Assembly (NCBI RefSeq): GCF_018598555.1
Contig: NZ_JAHEWN010000009.1
Coordinates: 62,001-126,000 of the forward strand
Direction of reading: 5' to 3'
Source of the DNA: Curtobacterium aurantiacum
Lineage (GTDB): Bacteria > Actinomycetota > Actinomycetes > Actinomycetales > Microbacteriaceae
DNA: 64,000 bases
Made by a program: the position numbers and the translations under genes. This document shows positions 35,104 to 45,386 of this stretch, piece after piece; the stretch's first letter is position 1; every line of letters starts with the position of its first letter. The notes under the pieces are model-generated. The model saw nothing but the letters and a program-made list of their open reading frames with translations. It did not search any database and was not told the origin of the DNA.

Positions 35104-36543
35104 ATGAGGTTCTACGAGACCCGGCCGACGCACGACCTGACCTACTCCGACGTCTTCCTCGTCCCGAGCCGCTCCGGGGTGACGAGCCGCTTCGACGTGG
35201 ACCTCGCCGCGAACGACGGCAGCGGCGCGACGATCCCCATCGTCAGCGCCAACATGAACTCGGTCACCGGGCCCCGGCTCGCGGCCACCCTGGCCCGCCG
35301 CGGTGGTCTCGGCGTCCTGCCCCAGGACATGCACCTGCAGGACCTCGACGCCGCGATCCGCTGGGTCAAGGAGCAGCCGGTCGACTACGACACCGCCTAC
35401 GACATGGGGGCGGACACCACGGTGGCCGAGGCCCTCGAGCAGCTCCTGCCCGTCGCCGGCCGCGGCGTGGTCGTCCGCGACGCCGACGGCGAGTACCTCG
35501 GCTGCGTGCCCGCGAACCGCCTCGGCACCGCGGGCCCCGACGCGATCCTCGGCGACCTGCTGCACGGCGCCTCGACCGCCATCGACGCCGAGGACGCCGG
35601 CACGCCCCGGCACGTGTACGACGTGCTCTCGGCCGCCGAGGTCGACTTCGCGCCGGTGATGCGCCACGGCCGCGTCGTCGGCACCACCAGCCGGACGAGC
35701 GCGATCCGCTCCGACATCTACACGCCCGCTGTCGACGCCTCCGGCCGCCTCCGGGTCGCCGCAGCGGTCGGCATCAACGGCGACGTCGCAGCGAAGGCGA
35801 AGGCCCTCGCGGCCGCCGGCGTGGACGTCCTGGTCCTCGACACCGCGCACGGCCACCAGGAGGGCATGCTCCGCGCGCTCCGGACCGTCGCGTCCCTGCG
35901 GCTCGGCATCCCGCTCGTCGCCGGCAACGTCGTCACCGCCGACGCCGTCGCGCACCTCGTCGGTGCCGGAGCGGACATCATCAAGGTCGGTGTCGGCCCC
36001 GGCGCCATGTGCACCACGCGCATGATGACCGCCGTCGGTCGCCCGCAGTTCTCCGCCGTGCTCGAGACGGCCGCAGCGGCCCGCTCGCTCGGCGCCCACG
36101 TCTGGGCGGACGGCGGGGTGCGTTACCCGCGCGACGTCGCCCTCGCGCTGGCAGCAGGAGCGTCGGCCGTCATGATCGGCTCGTGGTTCGCCGGCACGTT
36201 GGAGGCCCCCGGGGTCCTGCGCCGCGACGCCGCGGGCAAGGCGTACAAGGAGAGCTGGGGCATGGCCTCGGCCAAGGCCGTGCGTGAACGGTTCGAGCGG
36301 CTCGACCCGTACGAGCGGGCCCGCAAGGCGCTCTTCGCCGAGGGCATCTCGTCGTCGACGATCTACCTCGACCCGGGGCGGCCGAGCGTCGAGGACCTGC
36401 TCGACATGATCACGACCGGCCTCCGCAGCTCCGCCACCTACGCGGGCGCCTCGTCGCTCGCCGAGTTCTCCGAGCGCGCGCTGGTCGGCATCCAGTCCGC
36501 GGCCGGGTACGAAGAGGGCAAGCCCCTGCCCGTCAGCTGGTAG
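35104..36543 (+). CDS. guaB1: GuaB1-family IMP dehydrogenase-related protein (probable GMP reductase)
   Basis: An IMPDH/GMPR-fold enzyme of 479 residues with a CBS pair (about residues 95-210) inserted in the barrel. The catalytic loop VGPGAMCTTRMM carries the Cys, and the phosphate-binding motif is WADGGVRYPRD. In mycobacteria this subgroup acts as a CBS-containing GMP reductase, making IMP from GMP; transfer of that function here is by family. TACAGT (35091-35096) ends 7 nt before ATG 35104, predicting a leaderless mRNA. It is divergent from odhA. Confidence 0.88.
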   Translation: MRFYETRPTHDLTYSDVFLVPSRSGVTSRFDVDLAANDGSGATIPIVSANMNSVTGPRLAATLARRGGLGVLPQDMHLQDLDAAIRWVKEQPVDYDTAYDMGADTTVAEALEQLLPVAGRGVVVRDADGEYLGCVPANRLGTAGPDAILGDLLHGASTAIDAEDAGTPRHVYDVLSAAEVDFAPVMRHGRVVGTTSRTSAIRSDIYTPAVDASGRLRVAAAVGINGDVAAKAKALAAAGVDVLVLDTAHGHQEGMLRALRTVASLRLGIPLVAGNVVTADAVAHLVGAGADIIKVGVGPGAMCTTRMMTAVGRPQFSAVLETAAAARSLGAHVWADGGVRYPRDVALALAAGASAVMIGSWFAGTLEAPGVLRRDAAGKAYKESWGMASAKAVRERFERLDPYERARKALFAEGISSSTIYLDPGRPSVEDLLDMITTGLRSSATYAGASSLAEFSERALVGIQSAAGYEEGKPLPVSW

Positions 36544-36557
36544 CTGCTGCGCCGGAC

Positions 36558-36617
36558 TTTCGCGCTGAGCGACAGCTCACGGGCAACGCAGTGCGTGACG
36601 TGTCGCTGAGCGCGAAA
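36558..36617. repeat. long hairpin after guaB1
   Basis: Arms 36558-36574 and 36601-36617 (17 nt) pair with one mismatch: TTTCGCGCTGAGCGACA against its near complement. It starts 15 nt after the guaB1 stop and precedes the GGACGGGAGGC palindrome. Confidence 0.7.
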
Positions 36618-36649
36618 CGCACGCCGACGCCGTGGTCGCGACCACAGAC

Positions 36650-36691
36650 GGACGGGAGGCACGGTGCCAGCTGGCACCGTGCCTCCCGTCC
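36650..36691. terminator. 42-nt perfect palindrome, GGACGGGAGGC family
   Basis: Arms 36650-36670 and 36671-36691 are exact complements meeting at AGCT. Compared with the 17533 copy the stem bases differ in pairs, so pairing is kept. It lies between convergent guaB1 and the CNNM gene. Confidence 0.8.
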
Positions 36692-36706
36692 CTCATCCCG
36701 TTGCGT

Positions 36707-37740
36707 CTACCGGCGTCGGGTCGCGTCCTCGACCTCGCCGACGAGTTCTTCGAGGATGTCCTCGAGGAACAGCACGCCGATCGTGCGGCCGTCCGAGTCG
36801 AACGCCCGCGCCACGTGGCGACCGGCGGCCCGCATGGTCGCCAGCGCGTCCTCGAGGTCCATCTCGGTGTAGAGCGAGATGAGCTGGCGGATGCGCTTCG
36901 GCGGCACCGGGTCGTCGAACTCGTCCGGACGCAGGTCGATGACGTCCTTGACGTGCACGTAGCCCGTGGGGGAGCCGTCCTCGCCGACGAGCACGTAGCG
37001 GGAGAACCCGCGCTGGGCGACGGCGTGCTCGACGTCGCCGGGGGTGGCGTCGTCGGGCAGGGTGACGAGCTCGGCCATCGGGACGGCCACGTCGCGGACC
37101 TTCTTCTCGGTGAACTCGAACGCCAGGGCGAGCTTGCCGTCGTCGGTCAGGGTGCCCTCGCGGCGGGACTGCTCCACGATCGTCTGCACCTCTTCCACCG
37201 TGAAGGCGCTCACCGCTTCGTCCTTGGGCTCGACCCGGAACAGGCGCAGCACGGCGTTCGCGACCTCGTTCAGGCCGACGATCACCCAGTGCAGGCCGTG
37301 ACCGATGTACCAGAGCGTCGGGACGAGCAGCAGTGCGGCGCGATCCGGCATCGAGAACGAGATGTTCTTCGGGACCATCTCACCGAACACCACGTGCAGG
37401 AACGACACGAGCAGCAGCGTGAACACGAAGGCCACGGTGCCGATCACCTCGGCGCTCCACCCGGTCAGGTGCAGCGGGACCTCGAGCAGGTGGTGGATCG
37501 CCGGCTCGGAGACGTTGAGGATCAGCAGCGAGCAGACCGTGATGCCGAGCTGCGTGGTCGCGAGCATGCGGGTCGCGTGCTCCATCGCCCACAGCGTCAT
37601 CTGTGCCGCCTTGGAGCCCTCTTCGGCGCGGGGCTCGATCTGTGAGCGGCGTGCCGAGATGACGGCGAACTCCGCCGCGACGAAGAAGGCGTTGCCCATC
37701 AGGAGGACGACGAGCCAGAAGATGCCCCACCAGTCCGAGC

Positions 37741-37744
<4 letters not shown>
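36707..37744 (-). CDS. CNNM/CBS-domain membrane protein (hemolysin-C-like), second copy
   Basis: 345 residues: a CNNM transmembrane domain (about 1-185, three or four helices, with [10 protein letters not shown]) followed by a CBS pair (about 200-335). It lacks the C-terminal CorC/HlyC domain of its neighbour. Relatives take part in Mg2+/Co2+ transport or homeostasis. Start ATG overlaps the stop of the paralogue upstream by 4 bp. The two are probably a heteromeric pair. Confidence 0.88.
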
Positions 37745-39126
<1,382 letters not shown>

Positions 39127-39341
39127 GATTCACCCCCGTTCGCGCACAGGGATGACGTGCAGCTCACCGAGTGAGCGGCGGATGAGTGAGGCGAAGAACT
39201 ATTCGGGGGATCGTCCACAGTGCTGCCAATCGTACTGCCTGGCGCGGTGCCAAGCCGGGAATCCGTGCAGAACGCGCCTCGCGCCTCCAGGGTGGTCGCC
39301 GTGACCATCCCGGAGGCGCGACCCGCGCCGATCGGGCCGAC
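39127..39341. other. intergenic gap with terminator hairpin (39281-39319)
   Basis: GCGCCTCC (39281-39288) pairs with GGAGGCGC (39312-39319), continuing inward through a mismatch into GGGTGGTC/GACCATCC. It would end the oxidoreductase transcript. The remainder holds the promoter of the CNNM operon, with GAGTGAG repeated near 39170-39190. Confidence 0.6.
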
Positions 39342-40424
39342 CTACGCCGTGATCCGCGCGCGGTGGTACTGCTGCGGCTCGTAGTCGACCGGCACGCGGA
39401 GTTCCACTGCGGCACGGAGCGCGAACGACGGGTCGCGGAGCATCTCGCGGCCGATCATCACGACGTCGGCGAGCCCCGTGGCGACGATCTGCTCGGCCTG
39501 GAACGCCTCGGAGATCATGCCCACGGCGATGGTCGGGATGCCGGCGTCGCGCTTGATCGCCGCGGCGTGCGGCACCTGGTAGCCGGGGCCGACCGGGATG
39601 GGCGCGCTCGCGACGTTGCCGCCGGTCGACACGTCGGCCAGGTCGGCACCGTGCTCGGCGGCCCAGCGGGCGACGACGGTGGTCTCGTCGAGCGTGAGCC
39701 CGCCCTCGACCCAGTCGGTGGCCGAGAACCGGACGACGATCGGGTAGCCCTCGCCGACCTCGGCACGGACGGCGTCGACGACCTCGAGCAGCGCGCGGGC
39801 ACGGTTCCCGAGCGAGCCGCCGTACTGGTCGGTGCGCTGGTTGCTCAGCGGCGAGAGGAACTGGTGCAGCAGGTACCCGTGCGCCGCGTGGATCTCGACC
39901 AGGTCGAACCCGGCCTCCACGGCGCGGCGGGCGGACTGGGCGAAGGCGAGGGCGACGACGCGGATGTCCTCGACCGCGAGCTCGCGCGGGACGTCGTAGC
40001 CGTCGAAGGCCACGGCCGACGGCGCGACGGTCGTCCAGCCGCCCTGGTCGGCGGGGACGGTGCCGTGGGTGGTGTCCCAGGGGCGGTAGGTCGATGCCTT
40101 GCGCCCGGCATGCGCGAGCTGGATGCCCGCCGCGGCGCCCTGCTCGTGCAGGAAGTCGACGATCGGCTTGTAGGCGTCGCGCTGCTGGTCGTTCCACAGC
40201 CCGAGGTCCTGCGGGGTGATCCGCCCCTCGGGCACGACGCCCGTCGCCTCGACCACGACCGCGCCGGCGCCGCCCTTGGCGAACCCGCCCAGGTGCACGA
40301 GGTGCCACGGGGTCGGTACGCCGTCCTGCTGGTCCACCGAGTACTGGCACATCGGGGAGACCCAGATGCGGTTGCGGACGGTCAGGTCACGGACGGTGAT
40401 CGGGTCGAACAGGGCGTGCGTCAC
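39342..40424 (-). CDS. NADH:flavin oxidoreductase, Old Yellow Enzyme (YqjM class)
   Basis: FMN-dependent ene-reductase of 360 residues. The N-terminal FDPITVRDLTVRNRIWVSPMCQYS includes the YqjM-type Cys near the flavin. IQLAHAGRKAS, the catalytic pair HAAHGYLLHQFLSPLSNQRTDQYGGSLGNRARALLEV and VGMISEAFQAEQIV are conserved. GTG 40424 starts 9 nt after the stop of the HAD gene, so the two genes form an operon. The natural substrate is unknown. Confidence 0.92.
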   Translation of the reverse strand: MTHALFDPITVRDLTVRNRIWVSPMCQYSVDQQDGVPTPWHLVHLGGFAKGGAGAVVVEATGVVPEGRITPQDLGLWNDQQRDAYKPIVDFLHEQGAAAGIQLAHAGRKASTYRPWDTTHGTVPADQGGWTTVAPSAVAFDGYDVPRELAVEDIRVVALAFAQSARRAVEAGFDLVEIHAAHGYLLHQFLSPLSNQRTDQYGGSLGNRARALLEVVDAVRAEVGEGYPIVVRFSATDWVEGGLTLDETTVVARWAAEHGADLADVSTGGNVASAPIPVGPGYQVPHAAAIKRDAGIPTIAVGMISEAFQAEQIVATGLADVVMIGREMLRDPSFALRAAVELRVPVDYEPQQYHRARITA

Positions 40425-40433
40425 GCGGGCTCC

Positions 40434-41072
40434 TCAGGGGACGGGCGCCGGCGCGGGCTGTCGGCTGAGTTCCTCCAGGAACGTCCGCAGGCCGTCCGGC
40501 GACGTGTAGTGGTGGCCGACCGCCCCGATCGCTTCCGCACCGGTGGCGTTCTCGGCCCTGTTGTCCACGAACACCATCTGACCCGGCTCGATTCCCAAGC
40601 GCGCACAGGTGTCGCGGTAGATGGATGCCGCGGGCTTCAGGACGTGCTCCTCGGCGCTCACCACGACCGTCTCGAACAGCGAGCCCATCGGGGAGCGGCG
40701 GTACGGGTCGCCGAAGTCGAAGCCCGCGTTCGAGAGCAGGGCGACACGGGTGCCGGCGTCGTGCAGCTCCTCGACGATCTCGAGGGTCTCCGGCTCGACC
40801 TCGAACCACCCGGTGAAGTCGATCGCCCAGAACCGGTGGATCTCGGAGATGCTCCAGCTCCGGCCGGTCCGTTCCGCGATCGCACGCCAGTACGCCACGA
40901 CGGACAGGTCGCCGCGGTCCAGGTCGTGCCGGAGCTCCTGGTACACCGGGAACAGCTCGTCGGCCGGGACGCCGGTGGCGGCCACGAGGGCGTCCCGCGA
41001 GGCGTGCGGTGTCCGGCTGATCACCTCGCCGTAGTCGAAGACCACCACGCGACCAGGCAGGAACAGGCTCAT
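40434..41072 (-). CDS. HAD-superfamily hydrolase (HAD-IA, YihX-like)
   Basis: 212 residues. Motif I is VVFDYGEVIS with the nucleophile Asp; motif II SNAGF, motif III Lys in LKPAASIY, and motif IV FVDNRAEN are all visible. It is likely a small-molecule phosphatase. ATG 41072 is 7 nt after TACGGT (complement of 41080-41085), predicting a leaderless mRNA. Only 24 bp separate it from the divergent dehydratase, and the two -10 elements overlap. Confidence 0.88.
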   Translation of the reverse strand: MSLFLPGRVVVFDYGEVISRTPHASRDALVAATGVPADELFPVYQELRHDLDRGDLSVVAYWRAIAERTGRSWSISEIHRFWAIDFTGWFEVEPETLEIVEELHDAGTRVALLSNAGFDFGDPYRRSPMGSLFETVVVSAEEHVLKPAASIYRDTCARLGIEPGQMVFVDNRAENATGAEAIGAVGHHYTSPDGLRTFLEELSRQPAPAPVP

Positions 41073-41079
41073 GTGCTCC

Positions 41080-41089
41080 ACCGTAACGT
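41080..41089. promoter_or_regulatory. overlapping divergent -10 elements
   Basis: On the minus strand TACGGT (41085 to 41080) serves the HAD gene; on the plus strand TAACGT (41084-41089) serves the dehydratase. Each ends 7 nt before its start codon. Two polymerases cannot occupy the site at once. Confidence 0.6.
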
Positions 41090-41096
41090 GGGGCCG

Positions 41097-41957
41097 GTGA
41101 ACGACTTCGTGCCCGTCCGACCGTCCGATGCCGCCGCGTGGGTCACCGCGCCGACGGGGGAGTCCACCAAGTACCGCCGCGGGGTGCTCGGCGTCGCGAC
41201 CGGTTCCGACCAGTACCCGGGCGCAGCGGTGCTGGGGGTCGACGCGGCCGTGCACAGCGGCGTCGGCATGGTCCGGTACGTCGGACCGCCACGTGCCACC
41301 GACCACGTGCTCACCCGCCGCCCCGAGGTCGTCTCCGGTGTGGGCCGCGTGCAGGCCTGGCTCGTCGGGTCGGGCGTCGCGGCGCCGTCGCTCGGAGAAC
41401 TGGACGCGACGACGGCGTCGGGCTTCGCGCACGCCTCCGACGACGGCGTGCCGGTCGTCGTGGACGCCGGGGCGATCCCGCTCGTCGACCTCGGGCCGCT
41501 CGCCGTGCTCACCCCGCACGCCGGTGAACTCGCGTCGTTGCTCGGGGTCTCGCGCGACTCGATCGAACAGGACCCGGCCGCTGCAGCGCTCCGTGCGGCC
41601 GAGCAGACCGGCAGCGTCGTGCTGCTCAAGGGGGAGCGGACCCACGTGGTCACGCCGGACGGGTCGGTGCGGCTCGTGGCGTCCTCGGCGACGCCGTGGC
41701 TCGCGGCGGCCGGTGCCGGGGACGTGCTGGGCGGGGTGCTCGGGGCGCTCGTCGCCGCGCGGCAGGGTGCCGTCGAGGCGGCCGGTTCGTCGCTCACGCC
41801 GTCGGACCTCGCGCACCTGGCCGCGTCGGCCGCGGTGGTGCACGGGCTCGCGGCGCGGCGGGCGTCCGGCGGCGGGCCGTTCCCGATGACGACGCTCATC
41901 GCCGAGCTGCCGGGGGTCGTGCGGGACCTGGTCGTCGACGGGGATGCGCGCGGGTAG
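41097..41957 (+). CDS. nnrD: ADP-dependent NAD(P)H-hydrate dehydratase
   Basis: Repairs damaged NAD(P)H hydrates, a ribokinase-fold enzyme of 286 residues. The family motifs KYRRGVLGVATGSDQYPGAAVL, LTPHAGELASLLGV and the anion-hole loop AAAGAGDVLGGVLGAL are present. It lacks the N-terminal epimerase domain found in fused NnrED forms. GTG 41097 has no Shine-Dalgarno and is 7 nt after TAACGT. It is divergent from the HAD hydrolase. Confidence 0.92.
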   Translation: MNDFVPVRPSDAAAWVTAPTGESTKYRRGVLGVATGSDQYPGAAVLGVDAAVHSGVGMVRYVGPPRATDHVLTRRPEVVSGVGRVQAWLVGSGVAAPSLGELDATTASGFAHASDDGVPVVVDAGAIPLVDLGPLAVLTPHAGELASLLGVSRDSIEQDPAAAALRAAEQTGSVVLLKGERTHVVTPDGSVRLVASSATPWLAAAGAGDVLGGVLGALVAARQGAVEAAGSSLTPSDLAHLAASAAVVHGLAARRASGGGPFPMTTLIAELPGVVRDLVVDGDARG

Positions 41958-41960
41958 CCA

Positions 41961-42181
41961 CCGACGCGGAACGACGGTGTCGACGTCGTACGACATCGAC
42001 TTCGTCGTTCGTTGCGTAGGCGCACCGTTGCGCACGCGCGGCAGCGACAGGGTCGCCGTCGTACGACGACGACCGTGTCGCCGGTTGCGGACGCAACGGG
42101 CGTGGGCTGCGCGCGTGCGGCCCGGGACGCGACGACGGACGGCCGGGAGGCGCGGTGCCAGCTGGCACGGCGCCTCCAGAC
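41961..42181. repeat. three successive palindromes in a convergent gap
   Basis: First, a degenerate copy (41961-42018) of the 51491-51550 element, with centre TCGACGTCGTACGACATCGA. Second, a 19-bp hairpin with two mismatches (42044-42062/42063-42081). Third, a degenerate GGACGGGAGGC-family hairpin (about 42133-42180). They lie between nnrD and the convergent YceI gene. Confidence 0.65.
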
Positions 42182-42222
42182 CGTCGGCGGTCACGTCACG
42201 GGCGTGACGCGCGTCGCGGACG

Positions 42223-42933
42223 TCAGCTCGCGGGGGTCGCGTGCACCAGGAACTCGACGGAACCGGCGTCGTCGACCTTGACGAACCCGAGGTTCGGTGC
42301 CTGCACGGCGTAGTCCGAGAAGGTGACCGGGACCGAACCGGAGATGTCGACGCCGTCGCCGTTCAGGCCGACCTGCAGCTTCGCGGTGACGTCCTTCGTG
42401 ACGCCGTGCAGGGTGAGCTTCCCCGGAGCCGTCACGGTCGTCGTGTCGGAACCGCTCGGGACCGCGTCGGCGATCGGTCCGGTGAGTTCGAAGGTGGTCT
42501 CGGGGAAGGCCGCCGCGTCCATCGCGGAGTCGCGGAAGTAGGCGTCGCGCTGGTCGGAGTCGGTGGTGATGTCGGCGACCTGCACCGCGATCGTCGCGGC
42601 GGTGATGCTCGTGCCGTCGACGGTCGCGGTGCCGGAGACGCTGTCGGTGCGGCCGGTGACGGTGACGTCGGAGCCGTTCAGGACCTCGTGGACGCGGTAC
42701 CCGGCCTCGGAATCGCCGCCGACCGTCCACTCGCCGGACAGGTCGGTGGCGTCGAGGGTGGAGGCCTCGCGCGTCGCGGCGACCGAGGGCGCGGCGGAGG
42801 CCTTCGCGTTCTCGGTGCTCGTGTAGACGTTCGTGAAGACCACCGCGCCGACGACGCCGAGGACGACGACGGCGGCGATGACGGAGATCCAGATGACGGC
42901 CTTGCGGCGCGTGCGCGGGGTGTCGGTGGTCAC
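42223..42933 (-). CDS. YceI-family protein with N-terminal membrane anchor
   Basis: 236 residues: a basic start, one helix (about 12-35) and an extracellular YceI lipocalin-like beta barrel (about 60-232). Barrel motifs are SGEWTVGGDSEAGYRVHEVL and KLTLHGVTKDVTAKLQV. YceI proteins bind isoprenoid lipids such as quinones. The start codon is GTG 42933. Function in this organism is not defined. Confidence 0.88.
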   Translation of the reverse strand: MTTDTPRTRRKAVIWISVIAAVVVLGVVGAVVFTNVYTSTENAKASAAPSVAATREASTLDATDLSGEWTVGGDSEAGYRVHEVLNGSDVTVTGRTDSVSGTATVDGTSITAATIAVQVADITTDSDQRDAYFRDSAMDAAAFPETTFELTGPIADAVPSGSDTTTVTAPGKLTLHGVTKDVTAKLQVGLNGDGVDISGSVPVTFSDYAVQAPNLGFVKVDDAGSVEFLVHATPAS

Positions 42934-43018
42934 GAGCTGAACGGTGACACGTCATGCTCGGGAGAGCCTGAGATCGTGGCAGCGATCGCCCCCCCGGTCC
43001 GGCCGCTACGCTCGTCCG

Positions 43019-44314
43019 GTGCAGAGGACCTCGAACCGGTGGCTCGAACTCGCCGGCTTCGTCCTGGCGTTCGTCGCCGTGCACGGGTTCCTGTGGTGGC
43101 TGACCCTCGTGTCGGCGAACCTGCCGCTCGGTGACGTGACCATCACCTACAGCCGGTGGATCGAGACCGGGCGGACCGCCGACTTCTGGGTCGGCATCGA
43201 CGGCGCGTGGGTGTACCCGATCCTGGCGATCGTGCCGATGGCCGCGGCGGCGCTCGGGGGAGTCGAGTCCATCGGTACCGGCTGGCTGCTGCTGATGGTG
43301 CTGCTCGACGCCGCGGCGTGCGCGTTCCTGTGGCGGTTCCGGGCGCGGGTGGGGTCGTCCGGGGTGCGGGTCGTCTGGTGGTGGCTGCTGTTCCTGCTCG
43401 CGCTCGGACCGATCGCGCTCGGTCGGATCGACACCGTCGCGACGGTGTTCGCGCTGGTGGGCGTGACGTTCGTGGCCTCGAGGCCGGCCGTCGCCTCCGC
43501 GCTCTTCACGGCCGGCGCGTGGACGAAGGTGTGGCCCGCGGCGCTCGTCGCGGTGCTGCTGCTGGTGCGTCGGGGACACCGCCGGGGTGTGCTCGCCGGA
43601 GCGCTGGTGCTGAGCGCCCTCATCGTGCTCGTCGACGTGCTGTGGGGCGGTGCGCCGTACCTGCTGTCGTTCGTCGGTGAGCAGACCGGTCGTGCGCTGC
43701 AGATCGAGTCGCCGCTCGCGACGCCGTTCATGTGGGCCGCGGCGTTCGGTGCCGACGGAGCCGCGGTGTTCTACAACCAGGAGATCCTGACCTTCGAGGT
43801 GTCCGGTGCCGGCACGTCCGCCGCCGCCGCGGTGTCGACGCCACTGATGGCCGTCGTCGTGGTGGCCGGGGTCGTGCTCGCACTCTGGGCCGCACACCGG
43901 GGTGCCCGCCGGGCCGAGCTCGCACCGGTCCTCGCGCTCCTGTTCGTCGCGGCGCTCATCGCGACGAACAAGGTGGGCTCGCCGCAGTACATCGGCTGGT
44001 TCGCGGTGCCGATCGTGTGGGGGCTCGCGGCCGGCACCCCGAGTGCGCGCCGGTTCGTGCCGATCGCGGTGCTCGCGCTGCCGATGGCCCTGCTCACGCA
44101 GCTGGTCTACCCGGGGTACTACGACCAGGTGCTCGGCGTGCAGCCGTGGATCCTCGTGGTGCTCACGCTGCGGAACGTGCTCGAGGTGGCGATCCTGGTG
44201 TGGAGCGTGGCCGTGCTGGTGCGGATGGGACGGTCTGCGGGGTCCCGATGGGTGTCGGCGCGCTCGTCGCCTTCCGTGCGCGACCAGCACGAGCCGGGCA
44301 GGATGGACGCATGA
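43019..44314 (+). CDS. GT87-type (DUF2029) polyprenyl-phosphate-dependent mannosyltransferase-like protein
   Basis: A 431-residue polytopic membrane protein with about 11-12 helices. An extracellular loop after helix 1 contains SRWIETG, and GAWTKVWPAALVAVLLL is characteristic of the DUF2029/GT87 group that adds mannose or arabinose to lipoglycans. GTG 43019 is 6 nt after TACGCT (43007-43012), so a leaderless mRNA is predicted. It overlaps the thiamine-binding gene by 4 bp. The exact sugar is unknown. Confidence 0.8.
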   Translation: MQRTSNRWLELAGFVLAFVAVHGFLWWLTLVSANLPLGDVTITYSRWIETGRTADFWVGIDGAWVYPILAIVPMAAAALGGVESIGTGWLLLMVLLDAAACAFLWRFRARVGSSGVRVVWWWLLFLLALGPIALGRIDTVATVFALVGVTFVASRPAVASALFTAGAWTKVWPAALVAVLLLVRRGHRRGVLAGALVLSALIVLVDVLWGGAPYLLSFVGEQTGRALQIESPLATPFMWAAAFGADGAAVFYNQEILTFEVSGAGTSAAAAVSTPLMAVVVVAGVVLALWAAHRGARRAELAPVLALLFVAALIATNKVGSPQYIGWFAVPIVWGLAAGTPSARRFVPIAVLALPMALLTQLVYPGYYDQVLGVQPWILVVLTLRNVLEVAILVWSVAVLVRMGRSAGSRWVSARSSPSVRDQHEPGRMDA

Positions 44315-44619
44315 TCGTCGCCTTCTCCGTCGCTCCGTCCGGTGGTCCCGCTGCAACGTCCGACGGGTCCGTGCACGACGCCGTCGCGGCAGCCGTCCGC
44401 GTGGTGCGCGAGAGCGGACTGCCGAACCGCACCTCGTCGATGTTCACCGAGGTCGAGGGGGAGTGGGACGAGGTCATGGACGTCGTCAAGCGCGCCACCG
44501 AGGCCGTCGGCGAGTACGGCACGCGGGTGTCGCTCGTGCTCAAGGCCGACATCCGACCCGGGCACACCGGCGAGATCGACGGCAAGCTCGAACGGCTCGA
44601 GACCGCGCTCGGCGAGTAG
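44311..44619 (+). CDS. MTH1187/YkoF-like thiamine-binding protein
   Basis: 102-residue ferredoxin-like fold protein of the MTH1187 family: MIVAFSVAPSG at the start, then VRESGLPNRTSSMFTEVEGEWDEVMDVVKRATEAV and VLKADIRPG. Members bind thiamine or related ligands, or are of unknown role. It is translationally coupled to the GT87 gene, and CAGGAT 6 nt before ATG may also give a leaderless transcript. Its last nine codons, including the stop, are tandemly duplicated downstream. Confidence 0.87.
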   Translation: MIVAFSVAPSGGPAATSDGSVHDAVAAAVRVVRESGLPNRTSSMFTEVEGEWDEVMDVVKRATEAVGEYGTRVSLVLKADIRPGHTGEIDGKLERLETALGE

Positions 44620-44656
44620 CCCTCAGCGGCCGCGCTCGGCGAGTAGCCCTCAGCGG
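44603..44656 (+). repeat. perfect 27-bp tandem duplication at a gene end
   Basis: Units 44603-44629 and 44630-44656 are identical and include the final codons and TAG of the thiamine-binding protein gene. The unit length is a multiple of three. The second unit also contains the stop of the convergent small gene. Confidence 0.9.
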
Positions 44657-44853
44657 CGCCGACGGGGACGCCGGCGGCGACGGGGGTCGGTGCCGAGGAC
44701 CGCGGCGACCGTCAGCAGGACGAGGCCGGCGACCGCGAACACCACGACGATGACGATCTCGAGCGGGTCCGTGACGTCCTCGCAGTTCGCGGGCGCTCCG
44801 GCGGCGCAGGAGGCCAGGACGGTCGTCACGGTGGGCACGTCGACATCCTGCAC
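44650..44853 (-). CDS. 67-residue membrane protein with poly-Arg tail
   Basis: GTG 44853 has GGAAG 8 nt upstream. The product has a short N-terminal region with two cysteines (ASCAAGAPANC), one helix (about 33-55) and a C-terminal arginine cluster, so the tail should be cytoplasmic. No family is recognised. The stop lies inside the 27-bp duplication. It may be nonfunctional, but composition favours a real gene. Confidence 0.5.
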   Translation of the reverse strand: MQDVDVPTVTTVLASCAAGAPANCEDVTDPLEIVIVVVFAVAGLVLLTVAAVLGTDPRRRRRPRRRR

Positions 44854-44966
44854 CGAACCGTCTTCCGACACGCCGGGTCGGTCCCTCGGATGTCGGTGGT
44901 CGGGTGTCTCATGGTCTGCATCGAGCCACACCGGGTGGCCTCCGAGACGACGATGAGGAGCGCGTG

Positions 44967-45146
44967 ATGATGCACGACGGCTGGTGCCCCGACTGCGACC
45001 TGCGAACGGTCGTCATCGACACGGACGAGCAGGGCGGCAACGCCTGGGCGAGCTGCGCGGAGTGCGGCACCGGATGGGTGCACCGCGACGAGCTGCCCGA
45101 GCACTCCGCAGGGCGGACGCGCACTCCGGAGCGCCAGGCCGCCTGA
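44967..45146 (+). CDS. 59-residue zinc-ribbon protein
   Basis: Starts MMHDGWCPDCDLRT and later has SCAECGTGW: two CxxC pairs about 24 residues apart, typical of a zinc ribbon. GAGGAG (44955-44960) is 6 nt before ATG 44967. GTG 44964 and ATG 44970 are also in frame. No other domain is present. It may bind nucleic acid or act as an adaptor; this is open. Confidence 0.65.
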   Translation: MMHDGWCPDCDLRTVVIDTDEQGGNAWASCAECGTGWVHRDELPEHSAGRTRTPERQAA

Positions 45147-45147
45147 A

Positions 45148-45213
45148 CGCTGGCCGCCTGAGCGCCGAGCGCTGGCCGCCTGAGCGCCGGGCGCTGGCCG
45201 CCCGAGCATTGGG
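45148..45213 (+). repeat. 22-bp tandem repeat after the zinc-ribbon gene
   Basis: Three units beginning CGCTGGCCGCC, the first two differing by one base and the third more diverged. The array starts directly after the TGA stop. No coding role is evident. Confidence 0.8.
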
Positions 45214-45386
45214 CGCCTGCGTCCGCGTGGCGTAGGTCCGGTCCGCGTGCCGTGGACGACTCGGCCCTGTGCGATTCCGCCGGTCCGTTGGAGCGGTCTA
45301 CACTCGATGGACCAGGACATCACGGCCGCCCCGTCCGGTGGGGTGCTGCACCGTCGTCCCGCTCCGCCCGCACGAGAACAGGCCCC

